A stretch of DNA of 64,000 bases, taken from Arachis hypogaea (taxonomy: Eukaryota; Streptophyta; Magnoliopsida; Fabales; Fabaceae). Shown piece after piece: positions 22,683 through 34,595 of this stretch. The notes beneath the pieces were generated by a model. It made no database searches and was not told where the DNA came from. It saw only the letters and a list, made by a program, of their open reading frames with translations. The translations under genes and the position numbers were made by a program. The stretch is taken from assembly GCF_003086295.3 (NCBI RefSeq), contig NC_092050.1:154572699-154636698 (forward strand), in the 5' to 3' direction. How positions within the stretch are numbered: position 1 is the stretch's first letter; every line of letters begins with the position of its first letter.

Positions 22683-23911
22683 TTAAAAATTCCAGTCTCT
22701 CTCAATATTTTGAAAATTCTCTCGCAGTCTTGACCATTCGGCTATAATTGTTGCCTGAGTTTTCTTTGCCAAAGTATGCTCATGTTCCCATTGTGGTAAA
22801 TTCTTCTTTAACTCGTCCAACTGAGTTTTGATTGTCTTTCCTTCCTCAAAAATCTCTCTCTTTCTCTTACGAAACATGCCTGCTTCATTTTGAGAAACAG
22901 ACATAGGGCTTGTTTGGGTGAGCTTCTAAGAAAAGATCTTTTTTCGAGTTATCTTTTTTTAAAAGATCTTATGGAGAAGTAAAAGTAATTTTATGTTTGG
23001 ATATCTCATACAAAAAGATCTTTTTATCTATCAATTATGTTTGGGTATAACAATATAAAAGTACTTTTTTGTTTATTTATTACATGAAAAACATCTTTTT
23101 TTTAAAGAAAAAAGATCTTTTAAAAAAAGATGTAAATTATAGCTTCTCAAAAAAGATCTTTTTTTGATTTTACTAGTGCTTTTACTTTTACTACTAGAAA
23201 TTTGCCAAACACGCTAAAAAATAAAAAAAGATCTTTTTTCATTGAAAAAAGATCTTTTTTGAACAAAATAATGGCGCCCAAACATGCACATAGCTTTATC
23301 AACATCAAGTTGCCCAACTTCCAAGAACCTTTTCTTGTTACTTTCCAGACTCATTTCCAGTTCATCAGCTTTCTGCAAATGACACATTATAGAATCAATT
23401 TTCACACTTGCTTCACTGTAGTCCCTACTCCAATGAGTCAAAAACCGTGAAGCTTCCGATATCACTTTGCTAGCTTCTCTTGATATTCTGCCATGATCTG
23501 CAGATAACTTGCAGAGGTGATCTAGGTTGGCTTTCAAGATACTGCACAATTCAGGATGCAGCAAAACTGAAGCATCATGCGAGATGACGTGTTGTACTGA
23601 TCTCAATGCTTCTCTGGCCTCTTTATCTTTCGAAACAGTGGTGGTGACCAACTTATCACGGGAACAAGGAAGCATAGGGATGCCAGAAACATCTAGTGAA
23701 GCATAAAAGGCATTCATTTCTACATCATCATCATCACTTGTTACATTTTCATCGCCCAAATATTTGTCAGTTGGTGTTGATGAAGCAGTATAACTGGATA
23801 TTGAAGGTACATCTTCTTCACTAGCCTTGCCACTTAATGACAGGGGACTTGAGCCATGAATATTTAGAGTATCCCCACGACACGAGGTACGAGAAGATTC
23901 ACCTGGAGCCT
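22683..23911 (-). pseudogene. Copy F exon 6: coiled-coil exon broken by a MITE
   Basis: The phase-1 acceptor AAAAG|AGGCTCC opens APGESS, then the acidic and coiled-coil parts. The MITE sits between GQLDVDKAM and MSVSQNEAG. The basic FRKRKREIF stretch remains in the part beyond the insertion. Confidence 0.65.
22907..23287. mobile_element. 381-bp MITE inside exon 6 of copy F
   Basis: Ends GGCTTGTTTGGG / GCATGTTTGGG (inverted). A direct repeat ACATAG flanks it (22901-22906 and 23288-23293). The interior has repeated AAAAGATCTTTTTT palindromes. The intact exon at 41577-42370 shows the empty site. The superfamily is unclear. Confidence 0.7.
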
Positions 23912-24252
23912 CTTTTGAAGCTTCAAAGAGCAAAAAGGTAAAGCATATACATAAAATCTGGAAATGTCATTTTCAGCATTTTTGTTTTGCACATGTTCTG
24001 TTAAACAAAATTAACTCAAAGAACATATAACAATGCAGCAAATTAAGATAAATCTAGAGAGAAATATATTGACTTACATGGCATGTGGTCTTGGGTCTGA
24101 GTGGTGCATAAAGAAACACCGGTGACATAAGACCATAACGCGAGCTCTGATCTATTGGGTTTAATGTAAACTGTGGTTGTAATAGAAAAAAAATTTGAAC
24201 TATAAAAGCTTCTTAAGAAACAAGTATCCAAGGAAATTAGTCAGAAAAAATT

Positions 24253-24270
24253 GGGGGGGGGGGGGGGGGG
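24253..24270. repeat. 18-G homopolymer in intron 5 of copy F
   Basis: An uninterrupted run of 18 G on the plus strand, about 25 nt past the exon 5 donor. Confidence 0.8.
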
Positions 24271-24294
24271 TTGCTGAGAGTATTTAGTATTTAC

Positions 24295-24910
24295 GTCTGC
24301 GAACGATGTAGGAACGAGGGTCCCAATTCAGATTATCAACCGGTTGCAATGAAGGCAAACTTGTTTGTTGTTGCTGCATATGGTGCTTGTGAGAATCTTT
24401 CATCTGCAGCGCTTTATGATGATCTTTGTCCAAAAGTGGAAGAGTGAATTGGATATCATCCATGCTACTTCTTTTTTCTATTATATGCACTCCAATTTCT
24501 ATGCTGCCCCACTCCTCTGGCCTCAGTTCCCTCTCACCCGACTTATCTTCAACTGAAAGAGAGACCAACGCTTGATTCCATTCATTTTGTTGAAACTGTT
24601 GACCCTCATCATCTTCTAAATCATAAATCCTATTATGGCCGCAAGTAGCACGCGGGCAACTTTGATTTTGATCACTAAATATGCACCCACCATTGTCATT
24701 ATCATGGGTGACCAATTTTAGATGAGGGAAAAGAGAACATTGATCATCAAATTCAAGTGCTTCCGTGAAAAGAAAACAAAGTGATATGGCAGGGAACTTA
24801 TTACGGAACCAGAAAGAAACTGATTCTCCACTCCTCTGATGCTCAAACCAACTTGGTATCCTTGTTCCTGGCAAAATGAATCTCCTCTTTCTACCCTCAT
24901 CATGCAATTT
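24295..24910 (-). pseudogene. Copy F exon 5: post-LRR C-JID-like domain
   Basis: 616 nt, phase 1 at the end (CAGAC|GTAAAT). Contains FILPGTRIPSWFEHQRSGES. Confidence 0.8.
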
Positions 24911-25011
24911 CTGTTGGTCATAAATAGTTCATGAGTTAGTTAATTTAGCAACAACACATAGATCATATTACCAGAATCACCATATTAATTATCGGTGAAA
25001 CAAATAGATAC

Positions 25012-25809
25012 CTTATCCGATAATGCTTCTCTACTTGAACAATTCAAGGATGTATTGTCAGTTGCATTCAAGATTTCCATGTTGGGTGGAATCCCTCTAA
25101 TCTCTTGAAGATTCTTACAGCCAGTCAGATAAAGAATTCTCAAAAGGTGACAATCTTTGATACATTCTGGGAGAATTGTGAAATGACTTTCTGACAAGTT
25201 CAACTCTTGCACATTGGAAAATTGAGAGATAAATATTTGGAGGAATTTATCTGACATATTGCATGAAGACAAATCAATGCGTTTTGTGGTTGATGATGCT
25301 GACACTGAGGGCATTTGCTCCACACCACCTTCATTAGATAATAGCAAACTCTTATATCCACGAAATTTCAGCTCAAGAAGTTCTCCAAACATGAAAATGC
25401 TACTTGGCAATAGAACAGTTCCACCATCACGCAGATCGAATTCTTGAAGCCGAGTAAGGTTACAAATGGAATATGGCAATTCTCTTATGGAAGTGAAATA
25501 TAGATCAAGATATGTAATCTTTTCCATTTTTCCTAATATTTCAGGAAAACTCTCAAGACTTGAACAATTCACAAGAGTGAGTTTTCTAAGAGATGGTAAC
25601 ATAAGGGAAGGAAGGTTCCTAAGCTTTGTACAACCTTGAAAATCCAATGATCTAAGTTTACTCAAATATCCAACTGACTCATCAACGTTAATCAAATTGC
25701 CACAACATGCAAAGTTTAATTCTTGTAAATTTGGGGCACCTGAAACATCAGGGATATGTTTTATCCAATCATTCCAACTAAAATCCAAAACACTCATCTC
25801 CACAAACTC
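25012..25809 (-). pseudogene. Copy F exon 4: LRR domain
   Basis: 266 codons, open throughout. Acceptor TTGCAG|GAGTTT, donor GATAAG|GTATCT. Very close to exon 4 of C. Confidence 0.85.
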
Positions 25810-25881
25810 CTGCAAAATTCAACACACATATATTAAAATGAATTTACTAACAATAGAAAAAAAAAAGCTTGTTGTGCTTGC

Positions 25882-26163
25882 CTTTAATACTTTAACTAGC
25901 CGGAGCAGTGTTAAGCAATTTTTGGGCAACTTGAGTATGGCAAGCTTCTTTGGATGAAAATCAACCGGTAAAGAATATGAAGGATATTCCCGCCATTCCA
26001 ACAGTCTTAAACTATTTGGAAGATAATTGGGACTTCTGGAAAAATTGCCACTTAGAATAATAAGTGTTTTGAGGTTTTCCATCTTCTTGAAAGCCTCTCC
26101 ATCCCATTCTATTACTTCAGACGTGGGAGCTTGCAGAATTATGAGTTCAATTTCATTGGTTCC
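25882..26163 (-). pseudogene. Copy F exon 3: NB-LRR linker, 282 nt, GC donor
   Basis: Donor AAAG|GCAAGC; no GT lies close downstream. Confidence 0.8.
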
Positions 26164-26371
26164 CTTTGAAAACAACAAGCCTCAAATAAACTTATAATAC
26201 CATACATGTAATATTAGGATGTCAATACTCCTAAATTAAGAATGTTTTGAATTAAAGAAACAAGCACAAATAAATAAATTATTATTATGGGGATCAAAAT
26301 GAAATAGATCAGATAATCAAGATTATAATATTAATGATGAGAAAACAAACCACCCTCATAAATTTACTTAC

Positions 26372-27480
26372 AATATTCTCTTGTAGAACTCGTATTATAT
26401 CTTCAGGAAGCCATAACCGACTACGTTTACCAGGATTTTTTGGTGATTCTTGCCGAACAATTTCTCTGCCCATATCTTGAATCAAGTCATGCTGTGTCAC
26501 ATGGCCATCCTTATCAATATTTATTAGAGATCTTTCAGCCAATACTCGAATACCACGTGTCGGGCTAACATCATGAAGAGCATGGAGTACATTTTCAAGA
26601 TCATCAAAACTATATCCTTTGAAGCAACAAGCAATGTCAAGAAAAAGTTTCTGATGATATTCCTCCAAAGCATCAAAACTTACTTTTAAGTTTCTTTTGG
26701 ATATCTTTATTAGGAATTCTTTTATACTCATGTAATGCAGATATCCATTCTTCTACACTTCTTCCGTACAAATTTGACCCTATTACCACCAGAGCCAATG
26801 GAAGGCCAGAAGCATAGGACACTACTTTATTTAACATGTGCATATAACTTGGATCAACATTTTCATATTTGAAAGCATTCCACCTAAGCAACTCAAGTGC
26901 TTCTTTCTCATCAAATTTCTTCACTTGGTATGTTCTCTCCACCATATGACTTGCCAACAAATGTTTGTCCCGAGTTGTTATAATGATTATGCTGCCAGGA
27001 CCAAACCAATCGGGCCTTCCAGCAATTGCCTGCAATTGCTCAAGTTCGTCAACGTCATCAAGAACCAAGAGAACCTTCTTGCTCTTCAACCTTTGCTTTA
27101 TTAATGAGATTCCTTCACTTACACTTGCTAGCTTTATATCTTTCTCTCCAAGTGTTTTTGAAAGAAATAACTCTTGGAGATATGCTAAACCATGTTTATT
27201 TGAATTTTCCCTCACATTTTCAAGAAAACATAAACCATGAAATGGGTCAGCAATCAAGTTATAAACTTCTTTAGCAAGTGTGGTTTTACCTATTCCACCA
27301 ACTCCATATATCCCTACCATAAGGGCTCCACTATTGGATCCACCATTCAGAAGCTTGTTTACTTCCTGTACTCGAGATTCCAGTCCAATAGGGTAATCAG
27401 CAACATGAAAAGGAGTACGACCGATCCTGTTTGAGATCTCCTTCACAATCTTCTCAATGAAAGCATGTTCATATTCCCTT
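26372..27480 (-). pseudogene. Copy F exon 2: NB-ARC with +1 frameshift
   Basis: Acceptor GGACAG|AAGGG, donor ATATT|GTAAGT. The frame changes at the T run 26684-26687, between IPNKDIQK and LKVSFDALEEYHQ. Confidence 0.85.
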
Positions 27481-27607
27481 CTGTCCAATAATAAATGTCA
27501 CAACAAAGTGATGCTAAATGCAGCATATACAAAGGAATTCTTTCCCTCTAAAGGTTTTGATATAAAATGTTTTCATAAATCAAAATATCAGATAGTAAAA
27601 ACCATAC

Positions 27608-28107
27608 TGAAGCTTGAAATCATTGCCAGACAGGTTGGCTGCTTCATGCAGGGCTGTCCTCCATTTCTGCAATTTCTTCATGTCATCCTTGAACCTCTCC
27701 TCATGCTTAGTCAACGCAACTGCATAGCTTCCTTTTTGGTGTCGCACGTCACAAGGATCAACATCATAAAAGACCGGAAAAACCAACCGTCCATTCCCCT
27801 TAACGCACTCCATGATCTTGACAAGTTCATCTAAACAAAAGGAAGAAGATGCATAGTTCTTGGAGAACACTACAATGGCAATTCTAGATTCTTCAATTGC
27901 CTTGACAAGTGATTCTGTGATTTCCTCTCCTTTCCTTAGCTCCTCATCATCAAAGAAGGTACGGATTCCTTTTCTATCGAGAGCATTGTAGAGATTGTTA
28001 GTGAAACCATAGCGAGTATCACTGCCTCTAAAGCTGATAAACACATCATAGGTGAATGCATAACAAAAGGAAGAGGAATAAGAAGAGGTGAGTGGTAGTG
28101 TTGACAA
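27608..28107 (-). pseudogene. Copy F exon 1: TIR domain without ATG
   Basis: YDVFISFRGSDTR and SSFCLDEL are intact. Donor CA|GTATGG. The initiator is TTG. Confidence 0.85.
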
Positions 28108-28178
28108 GATGATACTAAAAGTCTCAGACCAAAAACAAGGACCTCAGTTAGCATTAGAACATAATGGCTAAGAGGGTA

Positions 28179-28187
28179 GTATTTATG
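28179..28187 (-). promoter_or_regulatory. Possible TATA box of copy F
   Basis: The same GCATAAATAC motif as in front of TNL C, about 75 nt upstream of the TTG. Confidence 0.3.
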
Positions 28188-29215
28188 CCAACATCAAAAC
28201 CAACATTATTACCAAGTAAGTAAGTATTGCCAAAAAGTAAAAGGAAGAAGAAAACTGTGAGGGAATATAATACAAACAAAAGGGCAACAAAGTAAAATGC
28301 TGATGACTCCTATGTCATCATGTCCTTATTCTTTTGCCATAGTAAGTAGGTAGGAAGATAGGGTTGCTCTAATAAAATACTAACTTCAAGCACTCCCATC
28401 TTGACTATTCTTTTTATCTTTTTCATGTTACACAAAAACCAAAAAAGGAAGTCTTGTTTTTACAACTTGCTTTACTTCACATTTTTTATTAGGCACTGAT
28501 CGGATATATTGGTTTACTGGTCCCTTTCTATTTATCCTTTTTTAAGCATATACCTATTAGTGATGTAGAGGGATTTGGTGTAAATCATTTTTTCTTAAAA
28601 TACCTTTCATCAATATAATTCATAAAAGATAAAAGATATATTTTACTATTTCCAAGACTTGAACTCATAACCTTTTAGTTAGAGTCTAAGACACTTATTA
28701 CCTCAAAATGAAGAAATAGGACAAAATTACTTGCTACCTCAAAATAATGTATAAATTTAAATATACATTTTATATACAGATCAAACATAAATACATTACA
28801 TGGAAGACAGAAACTACTGTCATAATCAATCTGAGTTTCTTTAAAAATAAAATGGCAAGATTTAGGTCTCAACTTGCATTGAACCAAGGAAGTTTCCATA
28901 CTCTGATGTGATCAAGAAGACGATGACCTGAAAATGATAATAATAAAATTGTCATTACTTTCTTCTACAAAAGATAAATCACCAATCAGATAAAAGCTTG
29001 CAAATATTGTAACTTATAAGTATTCATTCATTTTCTATCAGAAACTTCAGCTTAGCAGCTGAGGAAAACTTTTACCAGCCATTATATATGGCCTCATAAG
29101 AAATAGAACTATATATATGTATGTGTTTAGAAATTTAGCAAACCTGGCCATTAAATTTCAATCATTGAACACAATATAAATAGAAAGAGCCAACTTACCT
29201 TCTAAGCCTTGATGG
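28188..29215. other. Upstream region of copy F
   Basis: No gene is visible. Large parts match 17600-18590 upstream of C. The segment about 28630-28950 is private to this copy. Confidence 0.5.
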
Positions 29216-29566
29216 TTATAGGAGCCTTTTCCTCAGAGAAGAGGAGGAAGAAAACATAGACGAAGAAAATAAACCACATAACCACAGTTTCCACTTGGCA
29301 GTTCTATGATTCAATCTCGTCATTTCAGAGTCACTATCACTCATGGTGATTTCCTTACTTGAAACTAACTGGTTTGATGGACCTGTCCCTTCACAATCAA
29401 TTGAATTCCATGATTCTCGTGCCACTGATGGATTCCATGATCCCTGTGGCTGTGTCACTGGACCCCATGATTCCCATAGCATTGGATCCAATGAATCCAG
29501 TGGAAGCGATTCCTGTCTTGGATCCCACGGTTCGCATGACATGTAACTCCATGATTTTGGTGTCAT
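29216..29566 (-). CDS. Small conserved hypothetical protein, copy 2
   Basis: 116 codons, nearly identical to 18595-18915 but with ten extra residues (SDSDSEMTRL) after KEITM. It occupies the same place upstream of a TNL. A donor-like AGAAG|GTAAGT follows the stop. Preservation of the frame in both copies suggests it was coding until the duplication, which itself looks recent. Product unknown. Confidence 0.42.
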   Translation of the reverse strand: MTPKSWSYMSCEPWDPRQESLPLDSLDPMLWESWGPVTQPQGSWNPSVARESWNSIDCEGTGPSNQLVSSKEITMSDSDSEMTRLNHRTAKWKLWLCGLFSSSMFSSSSSLRKRLL

Positions 29567-30140
29567 GTTCTTGTCATTTGAGGCCTCCTATTCCATTGCA
29601 TACAAAATTACCTGCCTTAAAATTCATAATCCATGCATATCATAGATATTATACAAACATGTAATTGTCTTGAGTGCAAATTCTCTCATGTGAATTTTTT
29701 AGCATGATTTGGTTATATGTGAATTTTTTAAATTTAACACATGTCAAACTTCACAACTCACACTTGTAAGAACAACAATATCCTGCATGGAATTGATGTT
29801 GAGCATTGTTCCTTCCCTTTTTGCTTTGTTCACATTTTTATGACCTTTCAACTTCTTATGATCGATGGGAGTTAAATTTTTTTGTACTTGCAAACCTGAG
29901 TGAAAAAACATACATAAATTTTGATTTTAAACATATAATTTTGTTTAGGTTAATAAATACATACATTTCAATTTTGAGTATATATATATTCCAGAAAAAT
30001 GTAATAATGTAAGAAAAAAGTTTTAGAATAGAAAAGAATAAGAGAGATTTTGAGAAGAATTAAAGGAGAGAGATAATTTTATTAAAAAAATTTTTAAGAA
30101 GAAAATATACAATTACTAATTTTTTGTTTGTCAATTACAT

Positions 30141-32550
30141 CTATTCTTAATATATAAAAGTAGATACATAAGTTTACCCACATTACTTTGAAGTTATTCC
30201 TCTTCTTCTATGAACGCCATGTCAGCAACATTGCTTACTTGGCAAAATATTAGAATCAACCAATCAAATCTTGCCAAATCAACTTTTTTCAAACAAAAAA
30301 AAAATACAAAACAAAACTAAAAAACACAATAAAAACCAACAACTTAACTTTTTCCAAATCAATCCTTATTTCTAAAACAACAAAAACACAAATTAACATT
30401 TACCCAAAAAAAACCCCTTACTTTTCTCATACTTCTCGAAACCCTCTTCCTCCTGGCACTTTTCCGTACCATCCCATGAGCCATTGTTTTTTCTACCTAC
30501 ATCCTCTTTCAGTCCCATGAGTCATTGTTTTTTCCTCAAAACAAATTGTCCATCGCGATGTCCATCTTCGGTGGAGCCACATTGCATAAATTGCAGAAAT
30601 CGGGCCAAACTCCATTTCTCCTGTTGCGGTTTTCCTGCCGGAGCTCGATTCTGGATCTCAGGCCAACGTCACCATTCTTGCCATGTATTTTCCTAAAGAT
30701 TTTTAAATTTGCCGTTTTCACTTCTCATTCTATTTTAATTGTGAAATCATTGCAAGGTTTATGTATTCCTCTTTTTTTAGCGAGTTCTGTCCAACAGTCA
30801 CAACCAAGATTAATGTGCATTTAAAATTATTCCACAATTTACATTTATGTGTTTCTCTTTTTCAAATTGTTATTCCATAAAAGTAGGTATTGCTTCCACA
30901 ATTTATTTGGAATGGATTATCATTCTTTGACCATGTCTTATTCTCTTTGTTACAGAAGAATTTGTAGTGGTAATGGAAGAGTTAATACCCAAAATTGATA
31001 GATTAAAGAGGCGGAGAGCAATCCTTTAAAAAAAAAAAAAAGAAGACAAGAAGATATGTGCCTCCAACATGGTCGAAGAGGAGTGCCAATTTAGCTTCCA
31101 GTTCAGGTTAGTACAAAAGAGTCTTATAACATATTCTGTTTTTTGTATTGATTTTTGGTACCAATAGAAAAAAAATCTTTTGTAATTGTTTACGAATCAT
31201 TAAGTAGGATTTAAATAAAATATTTTGTATTATATTTAAAATTATAAAAATTGGTGAAAAAAGGATAATTTTTGGGTCAAAAATCACATGAATAGTAATT
31301 TTGTAATCCGTAAAAAAATATGAATATCCTTCAAATTTTATTGTGTTATAAGATTGTTCAATCCATTAGTTAAATCAAATTGTTGAGAAAGAAATTGAAA
31401 AGCATATTTGTATTTTTAATACTTTATGGGATAATTTTTTTAAAAAAAATTACTTCAATAATAATTTTACAATTCTTGAAGAGAAAGCTATGTCTTAGAT
31501 TAAGAAGTATTACTAATTCAGCTTTCACTCTAGGTAAGTAGAAATGATTTTATAACATGCTTTATTCTAATGGTTGCTACTCATAGCTAATTAATAGGAA
31601 AAAATTCGTACAGTTTGTTGTAATTGTTTGCTATGTAGGATGAAAATGAAATCTTTTGCATCTATTTATCTATCAACCAATCACTATTTAGTAAAATGTT
31701 TTAAAAAAATTAAAACAAAAAACTCTTATCTATTATTATTCAATTGAAACATCAAGTACTAATTAAATGCAATAAACATACATTAAAAGTGTCATAATAA
31801 TAACAGTTATAAAAAATTTCAGTTACAAATATTCAAATTCTACAACTTATACATATTAAGACTCTTACTACTCTTCATTTCTTAATCTCTCATACTAATT
31901 GTCAAAAATTCCTTAAATTTAATATAATATCCACAATGAGTTTAAGCTCTTTGCTAATGATGCCACATCATCAATTCTAATGACTTGGCAAAAGATGAAA
32001 ATCAACCAATCACTATTTAGTAAAATATTTTAAAAAAATTAAAACAAAAAACTCTTATCTATTAACATTTAATTGAAACATCAAGTACTAATTAAATGCA
32101 ATAAACATACATTAAAAGTGTCATAATAATAATAATTATAAAAAACTTTAGTTACAAATATTCAAATTCTACAACTTATACATATTAACACTCTTACTAC
32201 TATTTATTTCTTAATCTCTCATACTAATTGTCAAAAATTTCTTAAATTTAATATAACATTTTTATATGTTTTTCATTCTCATTCATTTATTTTTTTAATT
32301 ATTTACAAACAAAAAAATTACAAGAAAAGACAAAGTGTAGCCATTAATGTAAATCGAAAAATGAAAAAAAAATGAAAATGTAGTTTTGTATAACTCTAAT
32401 ATAAATAACCTATGTCTTTTTTAAAAATAAATAAATTCAAAATCTATTTATAATATGTTCTCCAAAATATTTTTAATATAATATTTATTAAAATATACTA
32501 TATAGTATAAATAATCTACCTCTCCGCGGATCGCGCGGGTCTCACTCTAG
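30141..32550 (+). mobile_element. Non-autonomous Helitron
   Basis: It begins TCTATTCTTAATATATAAAA after an A, and ends with hairpin CCGCG-GATCG-CGCGG, 12 nt, then CTAG before a T. It is 2,410 bp with no Rep/helicase gene and shares its 5' end with the Helitron at 11151-13003. Confidence 0.8.
31673..32256. repeat. Direct duplication of about 256 bp inside the Helitron
   Basis: 31673-31929 and 32002-32256 are close copies, starting TCAACCAATCACTATTTAGT and ending CTTAAATTTAATATAA, separated by about 70 bp. Confidence 0.85.
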
Positions 32551-33290
32551 TTTCTATTAAAATTAGTAGTATCAAAAAATATTTCAAATTTAATATTATC
32601 AAGAAAAAATAAAAAAAAATTATATAAGGATTAATTTGATTAATTTTTAAAATTTTATGGGTGAAAATTACTTACGTCTGAACTTTCAAGGACTATTTTG
32701 ATTATAAATAACTTTTTTACATGTCAACTTGTCAAGTGACACGTGTCACGTGTCACTGATCTGACACATCAACCAATCATCTTGTGACACATGGCATCAA
32801 CCCACCATGTCATCATGTGCCACGTGGCACTTAACTGACACGTCATCATCCAACTGACGGAAGGACTAACGTGACCAAGTCGTGTATTTTTCGGGGACGA
32901 TTTCAATTAATTTTATCTTTTGAGGACCAAAATAAAGATCGGGGTATCTTTCAGGAACGATTTTGGCTATTAACTCTATTTATTGACTCAGAGACTGGTA
33001 TTAAAATTTCAGTATCTGTCTCCAAAATTTCAGTATTTCATTACTTCTAAAAAGTGGAGCAGGAGACTGAAATTTTTTATGACAGAGACGAAAACTTTAA
33101 TAACATTCCCTAAAATACGGTCGTTTCAATTAGTTAATTCTAACTTTATTTTTTATACAAATTAAATTAAAACTTCATTTTTATTTTGATTTCTATCTTC
33201 CATTTTACACTAAATACAATAATAAAACTTATTTCAATTTCTATCTCTTGGTGTCTCTTCCTCTTCTTTTAGTTTCTATCTTTCTTCCAT
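32551..33290. other. Transposon-like debris without a gene
   Basis: Repeated CACGTG and TGTCAC words at 32735-32880 and a rate-like GGGACGATTT block resemble Mutator-type ends seen in legumes. I found no clean boundaries. Confidence 0.3.
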
Positions 33291-33465
33291 GCCAAAATTA
33301 ACACTTAAATTGCCAAGTACTGCCAAAAGGAGGTAGGAAGAAAACTACGAATGAATAAATAGACAAAAAAGCAATAAAGTAAATTGCTGACTCCTTTGTC
33401 ATCAAGTCCATGATCCTTTTTCATAGTAGGTAGGAAGATAAGTTGCTCAAATAAAATATTAACTC
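33291..33465 (-). pseudogene. Relic of a TNL upstream region
   Basis: It matches the promoter-side DNA of TNL C (about 17610-17765) and copy F (about 28215-28385), sharing AAATTGCTGACTCCTTTGTCATCAAGTCC-type blocks and TAGGTAGGAAGATA. No TIR exon follows it, so a TNL was probably deleted or replaced here. Confidence 0.6.
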
Positions 33466-33479
33466 TCAATTTTTTTTAA

Positions 33480-34467
33480 CAATTAAGAGAATTTATTCCC
33501 AATTAATTAATGTATGTTTGAATTGATATTGGTCAAATTAGAGTTAATTTGGATAATATTGTAGAATTGATTTTGAGTAGAAATAAGTTTGTGCCAACAT
33601 AATTTATGTTTGGCAACTTTTACTAAAATTAGTTATGATAAAATAAATATTATTTAGATAATATTAGTTAAAATCAATTTTAGATTAATAATTAATTAAT
33701 TACTAAAAAAATATAATATTAAATTATAATATTATTTTTTTAAATATATTTAATTTTTTTATACTTCTTTTAGTATTTTTTTATATAGTATTTTTTTATA
33801 ATACTCTCTATTTTAGTATATTATAATTTTTTTACTATTATAATAAAAATTAATATTTATTTATTAAATTAAAAATAATATATAAGATAACATATTTTAA
33901 TACTCTTTTTAAGTACTCTTAATAATCTTATTTTTATTATTATTTTAGGTGCTAACTTTTTCCTAATTATATTTTTGTTATTATTTATAATTAATTTTTT
34001 ATTTAATTTATCATTTCTAATAGAAACAATAATACATATTATAAAAAATTAGAATAATAAGTGGTGTACAAAAATTAGAATAATTGTTTTAATGCTCTCC
34101 GTATTCTTTTATTTAAAAAAAATTATAGAAAAAATCAAGAATGACTAGCAACAAACCTAAATATACGAACGCAGAAGTTATAATTTCTTGCTTCTAGTGA
34201 ACGGGTTTTTGGGATGCAGAATCATTTATGCGTTCAAAGAAGAAAAGTTGCCAAACATTAAAGAACAGCGTTTAAATCACTCAAACGCACTTTTATCCTT
34301 TCAACGTGTTTACTGAACACACCCCTAGTCATTTTTTCATTTAGCCCATTTTAAGCATCCAGCAAATTTCTATTATCCCCAGATTGGAGTCTGGTTTTGA
34401 ATTCTATGGAAGATGAAATTTGACAAAACATCCATACGTAATATACTATGTCCTGCTTCTGCAAAAA
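33480..34467. other. AT-rich intergenic stretch
   Basis: No gene is visible. 34195-34330 with GTGTTTACTGAACACACCCC may be the end of a MITE whose partner I could not place. Confidence 0.3.
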
Positions 34468-34595
34468 TTGCTGTCATTAATTTTTTTTTTGAAACAAAGG
34501 AAGCTCAACACATTAAAGTGGAGCAAATAAAAGAAAGAAGAAGACACATAACCAGCTACCAACAAATAAACCAACCCCTACTATCCCCAGTACTC

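Larger units (their letters stand above)
22683..28107 (-). pseudogene. TNL copy F: receptor pseudogene with three lesions
   Basis: Same exon plan as gene C: 27608-28107 (TIR), 26372-27480 (NB-ARC), 25882-26163, 25012-25809 (LRR), 24295-24910 (C-JID-like) and 22683-23911 (coiled coil). Lesions: the ATG used in C is TTG here (28105-28107) with an in-frame stop upstream at 28144-28146 and no ATG between; an extra T at 26684-26687 shifts the frame in the ARC region; and a 381-bp MITE interrupts exon 6. Motifs otherwise look healthy (GVGGIGKTT, LLVLDD, TTRD, GLPLAL, QHD), so inactivation seems recent. Confidence 0.82.

Noticed and set aside
24043..24231. 62-codon minus-strand ORF in intron 5 of copy F
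   Set aside because: Intronic, no domain, not present in C or G.
32735..32880. Clustered CACGTG words as a G-box promoter
   Set aside because: The same wording occurs near 44940-45080 in transposon debris, and no gene starts nearby.
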